DNA of 64,000 nt from Trileptium ribeirensis (Eukaryota > Nematoda > Enoplea > Enoplida > Thoracostomopsidae): positions 41,895-105,894 of the forward strand of contig JASANE010007084.1 of the NCBI GenBank assembly GCA_030248225.1, read 5' to 3'. Below the pieces are notes generated by a model. It did not search any database, had not been told where the DNA came from, and was given only the letters and a program-made list of their open reading frames with translations. Shown one piece after another: positions 57,501 through 64,000 of this stretch. How positions within the stretch are numbered: the stretch's first letter is position 1; each line of letters opens with the position of its first letter. Position numbers and translations under genes: made by a program.

Positions 57501-58137
57501 GTTTCTGTTTAGCGCATTTTGCACAAGCGTGGTATCTGGACAAAAAAGGCTAAAAGTTTCTGTTTCGCACATTTCGCACAAACGTGGTATCTGGACAAAA
57601 AGGCTAAAAGTTTCTGTTTGGCGCATTTCGCGCAGGCGTGGTATCTGGACAAAAAGGCTAAAAGTTTCTGTTTAGCGCATTTCAACAAGCGTGGTATCTG
57701 GACTAAAAGGCTAAAAGTTTCTGTTTAGCGCATTTCCACAAGCGTGGTATCTGGACTAAAAGGCTAAAAGTTTCTGTTTAGCGCATTTCGCACAGGCGTG
57801 GTATCTGGACAAACAGGCTAAAAGTTTCTGTTTAGCGCATTTCGCGCAGGCGTGGTATCTGGACAAAAAGGCTAAAAGTTTCTGTTTAGCGCATTTCCAC
57901 AAGCGTGGTATCTGGACTAAAAGGCTAAAAGTTTCTGTTTAGCGCATTTCCACAAGCGTGGTATCTGGACTAAAAGGCTAAAAGTTTCTGTTTAGCGCAT
58001 TTCGCACAGGCGTGGTATCTGGACAAACAGGCTAAAAGTTTCTGTTTAGCGCATTTCGCACAAGCGTGGTATCTGAACAAAAAGGCTAAAAGTTTCTGTT
58101 TAGCGCATTTCGCACAAGCATGGTATCTAGATAAAAA
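54527..58137. repeat. ~54-bp minisatellite, about 67 units
   Basis: The unit is GGCTAAAAGTTTCTGTTTAG, CGCATTTCGCACAAGCGTGG, TATCTGGACAAAAA, with lengths of about 51-55 bp. Variants include CTGGACTAAAAGG, TTTCCACAAGCG (a 2-bp loss), TTTCGCACATTTCG and CTGAACAAAAGGG. Because a 54-bp unit keeps frame, runs of it yield minus-strand frames repeating RYHACAKCAKQKLLA; 2-bp losses break these, so coding is unlikely. CGCACAAGCGTG is a partial palindrome within each unit. Confidence 0.97.
54968..56693. repeat. 863-bp higher-order duplication within the minisatellite
   Basis: The rare variant CTATTTAGCG occurs at 54968 and 55831, exactly 863 bp apart. The following variant order (GCATCTGGGC, CTGTCTATCGC, TTATGTTTAGCACATTTTG, two CTGAACAAAAGGG units, TTTCGCACATTTCG) is the same in both blocks. 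A third, partial echo of the order begins after 56693. Confidence 0.9.
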
Positions 58138-61099
58138 GTGTGTTATCACTCCTGGGGCGCTGCAACAACCAAAATTAATGTGGTTTTTTTACACACAAAG
58201 GTTTTATTTACTTCCATTAGTTAAGCGGTGATTTCCGTGAACTAGCCAGTAGAAACAACCTGAATTTTTTGTAGGAAGTATATTCTACATAGCCTCAACA
58301 GAGACCTTTCGCAAAATTGTCGATGGGTAGGGTATGGGGAACGACCGGTACCAAATTTTTGTCGGTATCGGTAGCGGTACCACGTGGTACCTGCCGGTGC
58401 CACTATTATCTCGTAGTAGTAAAACATACAAGGCAATACCTAAAGTAGACATAGTTATACTATACGAATTTCGTACTTAAATCAAAACTTTTTTCTCTGC
58501 ATCAACATGGTTTTAATTCTAAACGATCAACTTGTAATAATTCAGCGAATTTTGATCATGATTCGATCACATTTGGCAAAACGTGCTCGAATATAAAATT
58601 ATAGTTCCACAACGAATTTCAAATGAGCTCCGACAAGCAGTTGCGATTTCTGGCAGAGACAATATGCCTTTATACAGACATTTTTAACGCGTGGATTGGC
58701 TACGTGGCAAAGTATATTTCTATATGCATCAAAAATACTAAAATCAGTTTATGTCACTGAATCCCAGCTTTCTTGGCCAGGTTTAAAAATGCATTAATGT
58801 TAAAATCGTGCTATGTTGGAGCTCTTTGGTTATTTAAATGGTGAGTACTTTAACTTTTTTCATTTGGAAACAACAGCTAAACCAGTCCAACCCGTCGTTA
58901 TTGAGCTGTGATTATCGACTACTATGTAATTAGGTATTTGCACTAGCGATGCGTACTTTAATTGAATGGTACCTGGTACATTTGCCGACGGGGTCTGAGA
59001 TTCCCTAAAACTGAAATGTAACCCATTGCGTGGCGACATATATTATTGGTCGGTGCATCAACCAACATCAGCCACTTTTATTCAGTATCCTTAAAATTAC
59101 TGTACGAGCCGACCTAGGATTTTATGCGGGAGTCCGGTCCGCTAGGTTGCAGATATGATCGGGTAGATTAGACTAGGCTCAGAAAACACAATTAGCGGTC
59201 TCGACTCGAGCCCGCACCAATCCTGAAATTCAACTTATCAATTCCACCGGAGGCTTCAGTTCCAGACGAAACTAGGTATGTGTTCAGGTTAAATATAGGC
59301 TATTTGGTGGTATGTCGGAAGCAATTTTATTATCACGAGAAGTCGCTTGTTCGGAAATTGCAAAAGATTTCGGTTCTGGGCAAAAGTAAGGGATCTTTTC
59401 CTTTAGCCTACCCCCGCCCTCTCTCAAGCTGAATTTGGTCAATTTTGAAGACAGGGCTGTAATTTTGAATTTTGCTACTAATCGACTCAGCTCAACGAGT
59501 TGATTCAGAATATACCCATTTCGGCCATTATTATAACAAATTTTTTTTTCGATTTTTTGGATTTCCAATGGTTTCCCCTCGATATCCAAAATTTTCGATA
59601 AATGCATAATTTTATATACCATTCGACCGGCATTGGCCAGCTAAGCCGAATGGTGCAAAAATCAGCCGAATCAGTTCACATGTTAACGACTTGGGCTTAG
59701 ACTAAACCTAAGACCTTACCAAATAAACCGGATCCGCTGATTTAGTACTAATATTCAGAACCAACAAAATCGACAAAATTTTTGTCATAAAAAAGGCCGA
59801 AATGAGTTTATTCTGAGTCAGCTCATCGAGCTGAGTCGATTTGTACCGAAATTACAGCTGTATCTTCAAAATTGATCAAATTCGGTCTGGGGAAGTAAAG
59901 GAAAAGACCCAAAGCAACCATGTGCTGAAGTTAAATTTGCTTGTGTCTAGTAGTAGTGTTTCTTGCGAATTTCAAAACACTTTGTTACTACTTGCATACG
60001 AAACAGATATAAAAAGAAACACATTTGCTGTCCACGGCTTTAAATCCGGTTTTCGGGCCGAATGCACAAAATGAACATCCGTCACAAAGCACCCCAAATT
60101 CACATTAGCAACGTTTCTCCCAAGACACCATTCCGTTTATGTTGAGTAGAGGACAGAAAGAGAGCACTTTCGGCTTCGATATGAAACCGGGTTAGAACCC
60201 TTGACAAGGTGACCTGGTCACAAATGTGTCCCGAAATAACACGGTTCCATATCTCATCCACAATATCCCACAGTGAATGTAAATGTACTGTGTACGTACA
60301 ATCCCGCATTTATATGCAGCGCAAATTTCAATTGGCATTTAGTTTACAGTGCTTTCAGCAACAAACTGTTTGTCCGTTATGGTATTGTTGAATTAAGTAA
60401 CTGCATTGCTTTGTTGTAAAGCAACGTGAGAAAATTGCTAGCAGGCGCTAAAATTATTTACAATTCAAAATATATACTCCATTAATATATAAACAAGGAA
60501 AGGCGCATTTTTTATCAACTTTATGAAACAAATTAAATCTAGCTTGGGGACTTTCTAACTATGTTCACTGTTCAAATCGAAATAACGATATCATCAAATG
60601 GGCGTACATGCGCAAGGTCCGGGCCGAGGAAGACCTTTAGCCTGGGGGTACAGACAGTTGCCCACCCGAACATTTGCCCGCTATGGCAAGTCCGTACGTG
60701 AATAAGTGTCCACTAGGATAATTGTCCAACCTTTACATTTGTACTTGTCCATCCTTTAAATTTTCCGCCAAAAACTTTGTTTTCTCGGTTGCTATCTATA
60801 ACTTGTTAACGGCAAAAACAATCATCCAGCAACAGCGCGGGACGGAGCAATACACCCTGCCCGCTTCCAACGCTACTAACGGTGGACAAGATACCTTCCC
60901 CCTACGCCCACCCCCTCCCCCTGCGTCCTGCGTCCCCGAAGGCTGATAAAAAATCGACCCATATCGGTTTTACATGCAAGTAATTTCAAGGTGGTTGTTA
61001 TTCGAGCACAAGCGACTTCACAGGTTGACAAAACTACTTCCGAAATGTACGTACTCGTGTGGACACCTATTCATGTGCACTGCTGCCATAGCGGGCAAA
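58138..61099. other. non-coding interval
   Basis: About 3 kb with no recognised gene. GGTACC-rich palindromic DNA at 58345-58405 (GGTACCAAATTTTTGTCGGT, GGTACCACGTGGTACC) resembles a hAT subterminal region. Near 59390-59500 and 59815-59900, short stretches around GAGCTGAGTCGA, TACAGCTGT and AAATTGATCAAATTC are inverted relative to each other, a probable degraded inverted-repeat element. Confidence 0.4.
59395..59900. repeat. probable degraded inverted-repeat element
   Basis: The left side reads GCTGAATTTGGTCAATTTTG, AGACAGGGCTGTAATTT, then CGACTCAGCTCAACGAG. The right side, reversed, reads CCGAATTTGATCAATTTTG, AGATACAGCTGTAATTT, then CGACTCAGCTCGATGAG. The arms match closely over about 90 bp around a ~320-bp centre. 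Confidence 0.6.
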
Positions 61100-61470
61100 T
61101 ATCACGGGTGTAGCTAGGGGCGGTGTGGGGGGTTAGGGTACCTAGCCCCCCACCCCAATCCCTTCGCCAACCCAGGATTATTTGTAATTTTTGCCAATTT
61201 TTCCCACGATTTTTGATAAATGTCCCCCAGATTTTTGCAAAATTTTCCGCGCCCATCCGGCCCGGGGAGGTTGAAGCTGTGTGGGGGAGGGTGCAGCGCC
61301 CCAAAGGGTGGAGAGGGTGCGGCGCCTGGGTGGCGGTGGCAGGGCGCTTGGGGTGTGTGCTGCCGGGGGTGGGGGTGCGGTTGCAGGAGGGGGCTGAAGG
61401 GGTGCGGCGACCGGGGGGGGGGAGCAGGCCCCCCAATCCTTGTCCATGGTTACGCCTATGGCAAATTGGC
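61100..61470. repeat. GC-rich repeat family R2, best-bounded copy
   Basis: Begins GGGTGTAGCTAGGGGCGGTG and ends CCATGGTTACGCCTATGGC, which reversed gives GCCATAGGCGTAACCATGG, a loose inverted match to the start. The interior has TTGCAAAATTTTCCGCGCCC and a GGGGGTGGGGGTGCGG block. Pro-rich and Gly-rich open frames on both strands reflect base composition. Confidence 0.6.
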
Positions 61471-61535
61471 CATTATGCAGGGCTGCGTTTGACCTAGACA
61501 CAACCCTAAAACCTCTGTAACCCTCACGCCTTATA

Positions 61536-64000
61536 ATGGTTAAACAATAAGAGTTAAAAATCGCCGCCTATTCTGCATGTGACAAATCCTATAATAGCTT
61601 GGATCAAGGCGCAGTAACGCATAAATCATTAGTGACGTCTGACCATTTTTTTCTTTAAATCGGGCTCGCCATACGCTACCTTAAACCCTTCGAAAATTCT
61701 TAATGTAGGTGCAGATTGGTAATGGTTAGACAATAACAGTTAAAGATCGTCGCCTATTCTGCATGTGACAAATCCTATAATAGCCTGTATCAAGGCGCAG
61801 TAACGCATAAATCTTTAGTGACGACTGAACAAATTTTTCTTTCCATCGGGCTCGCTATACGCTACCTTAAACCCTTCGAAAATTCTTAATGTAGGTGCAG
61901 GTTGCTAATGGTTAGACAATAACAGATAAAGATCGCGGGCTATTCTGCATGTGACAAATCCTATAATAGCTTGGATCAAGGCGCAGTAACGCATAAATCA
62001 TTATTTGACGACTGACCAAATTTTTCCTTAAATCGGGCTCGCCATACGTTACCTTAAACCTTTCGAAAATTCTTAATGTAGGTGCAGGTTGGTAATGGTT
62101 AGACAATAACAGTTAAAGATCGCGGGCTATTCTGCATGTGACAAATCCTATAATAGCTTGGATCAAGGCGCAGTAACGCATAAATCATTATTTGACGACT
62201 GACCAAATTTTTCCTTAAATCGGGCTCGCCATACGCTACTTTAAACCTTTCGAAAATTCTTAATGTAGGTGCAGGTTTATAATGGTTAGACAATAACAGT
62301 TAAAGATCGCCGCCTATTCTGCATGTGATAAATCCTATAAAGCTTGTATCAAGGCGCAGTAAACGCATAAATCCTTAGTGACGACTGAACAAATTTGTCT
62401 TTAAATCGGGCTCGCCATACGCTACCTTAAACCCTTCGAAAATTCTTAATGTAGGTGCAGGTTGGTGATGGTTAGACAATAACAGTTAAAGATCGTCGCC
62501 TATTCTGCATGTGACAAATCCTATAATAGCTTGTATCAAGGCTCAGTAACGCATAAATCATTAGTGATGTCTGACCAATTTTTTCTTTAAATCGGGCTCG
62601 CCATACGTTACCTTAAACCCTTCGAATATTCTTAATGTAGGTGCAGGTTGCTAATAGTTAGACAATAACAGTTAAAGATCGTCGCCTATTCTGCATGTGG
62701 CAAATCCTATAATAGCTTGTATCAAGGCGCAGTAACGCTTAAATCATTATTGACGACTGACCAAATTTTTCCTTAAATCTGACTCGCCATACGCTACCTT
62801 AAACCCTTCGAAAATTCTTAATGTAGGTGCAGGTTGCTAATGGTTAGACAATAACAGTTAAAGATCGCGGGCTATTCTGCATGTGACAAATCCTATAATA
62901 GCTTGGATCAATGCGCAGTAACGCATAAATCATTATTTGACGACTGACCAAATTTTTCCTTAAATCGGGCTCGCCATACGCTACCTTAAACCTTTCGAAA
63001 ATTCTTAATGTAGGTGCAGGTTGCTAATGGTTAGACAATAACAGTTAAAGATCGCCGCCTATTCTGCATGTGACAAATCTTATAATAGCTTGTATCAAGG
63101 CGCAGTAAACGCATAAATCCTTAGTGACGACTGAACAAATTTGTCTTTAAATCGGGCTCGCCATACGCTACCTTAAACCCTTCGAAAATTCTTAATGTAG
63201 GTGCAGGTTGCTAATGGTTAGGCAATAACAGATAAAGATCGCGGGCTATTCTGCATGTCACAAATCCTATAATAGCTTGTATCAAGGCGCAGTAACGCAT
63301 AAATCATTATTTGACGACTGACCAAATTTTTCCTTAAATCGGGCTCGCCATACGTTACCTTAAACCTTTCGAAAATTCTTAATGTAGGTGCAGGTTGCTA
63401 ATGGTTAGACATTAACAGTTAAAGATCGCCGCCTATTCTGCATGTGACAAATCCTATAAAGCTTGTATCAAGGCGCAGTAACGCATAAATCATTAGTGAC
63501 GACTGAACAAATTTTTCTTTAAATCGGGCTCGCCATACGCTACCTTAAACCCTTCGAAAATTCTTAATGTAGGTGCAGGTTGGTAATGGTTAGACAATAA
63601 CAGTTAAAGATCGTCGCCTATTCTGCATGTGGCAAATCCTATAATAGCTTGGATCAATGCGCAGTAACGCATAAATCATTATTTGACGACTGACCAAATT
63701 TTTCCTTAAATCGGGCTCGCCATACGTTACCTTAAACCTTTCGAAAATTCTTAATGTAGGTGCAGGTTGGTAATGGTTAGACAATAACAGTTAAAGATCG
63801 CGGGCTATTCTGACAAATCCTACTGTGACAAGTTCAGTAACGCATAAATCATTAGTGATTCTGACCATTTTTTTACGGCGTACCTTAAACCCTTCGAAAA
63901 TTCTTAATGTAGGTGCAGGTTGCTAATAGTTAGACAATAACAGTTAAAGATCGTCGCCTATTCTGCATGTGGCAAATCCTATAATAGCTTGTATCAAGGC
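61536..64000. repeat. 187-bp satellite array, at least 13 units, runs off the window
   Basis: ATGGTTAGACAATAACAG recurs about every 187 bp (61723, 61909, 62096 and on). Units share GCATGTGACAAATCCTATAA, CAAGGCGCAGTAACGCATAA and CGAAAATTCTTAATGTAGGT. Three variants follow AAAGATCG (CCGCC, TCGCC and CGGGC), and some units have TTATTTGACGACTGACC where others have TTAGTGACGACTGAAC. One unit near 63800 is shortened. The array is open at position 64000, so its true size is unknown. Confidence 0.96.

Noticed and set aside
55273..57728. Frames repeating RYHACAKCAKQKLLA, which look like a Cys-rich repeat protein
   Set aside because: The frame comes from a 54-bp unit and is broken by units with 2-bp losses and length changes. 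Identical frames 863 bp apart reflect block duplication, not a gene.
54527..58137. CRISPR-like array
   Set aside because: The repeats are contiguous with no unique spacers, and the genome is eukaryotic.
61071..61501. Pro-rich and Gly-rich open frames on both strands
   Set aside because: High GC content of the R2 repeat suppresses stops on all frames. No domain is present and the sequence is shared with other non-coding copies.
61912..63784. Repeated 64-residue frames in the 187-bp satellite
   Set aside because: 187 is not a multiple of three, so each unit restarts its own frame and other units lack it. The frames follow the monomer sequence by chance.
1..64000. tRNA and rRNA genes
   Set aside because: No stretch combining tRNA A-box and B-box motifs at proper spacing with a cloverleaf was found by eye; GGTTCGA-like motifs occur only in hAT-like or repeat contexts.

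Overview
This window reads as nuclear DNA from an animal, most likely an invertebrate; the taxon cannot be fixed from sequence alone. It is AT-rich with short GC-rich islands, has no bacterial-style gene packing, and carries GT-AG splice signals, a decayed CR1/Jockey-type retrotransposon, several hAT-like DNA transposons, foldback-type elements and at least six tandem or satellite arrays. No tRNA, rRNA or CRISPR array was recognised. Most of the 64 kb is repeat or featureless non-coding DNA.

Protein-coding signal is concentrated on the minus strand between 9 and 37 kb, as short exons between good splice sites. Gene A (about 19.6 to 8.9 kb) ends in a 581-nt exon encoding a KMT5A/SETD8-like SET methyltransferase domain. 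Upstream lies a series of exons that can each be skipped or repeated without shifting the frame (phase 1 in, phase 1 out): 19173-19481, 17041-17355, six tandem copies of a 93-nt exon within a 520-bp repeat (13.3-16.5 kb), and a diverged 90-nt relative at 12650-12739. Gene B (23.8 to 21.1 kb) joins a polar exon to a Ulp1/SENP-like protease exon whose catalytic Asp seems to be replaced. Gene C (32.6 to 29.5 kb, perhaps from 37 kb) is a set of phase-compatible exons of unknown family. The three lie head to tail on one strand, each with its own terminal exon. They may be separate genes or alternative 3' ends of one locus; RNA evidence would decide.

Layout: 1-2.2 kb non-coding; 2.2-7.45 kb a non-autonomous hAT-type element with an imperfect 8-bp target duplication and a large internal inverted repeat bearing minisatellites; 8.9-19.6 kb gene A; 20-21 kb repeat; 21.1-23.8 kb gene B; 24.3-29.3 kb transposon remnants and local duplications; 29.4-37.4 kb gene C exons and a possible Kunitz-like exon among repeats; 39.1-40.4 kb retrotransposon pseudogene; 41.8-48.2 kb a dispersed repeat pair flanking 99-bp and 123-bp satellites; 51.4-53.1 kb inverted-repeat and hAT-like elements; 54.5-58.1 kb a ~54-bp minisatellite with an 863-bp higher-order duplication; 61.5-64 kb a 187-bp satellite running off the window end.

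All exon calls other than the SET and Ulp1 domains rest on splice motifs, matching phase and protein-like composition read by eye. No alignment or database search was run.
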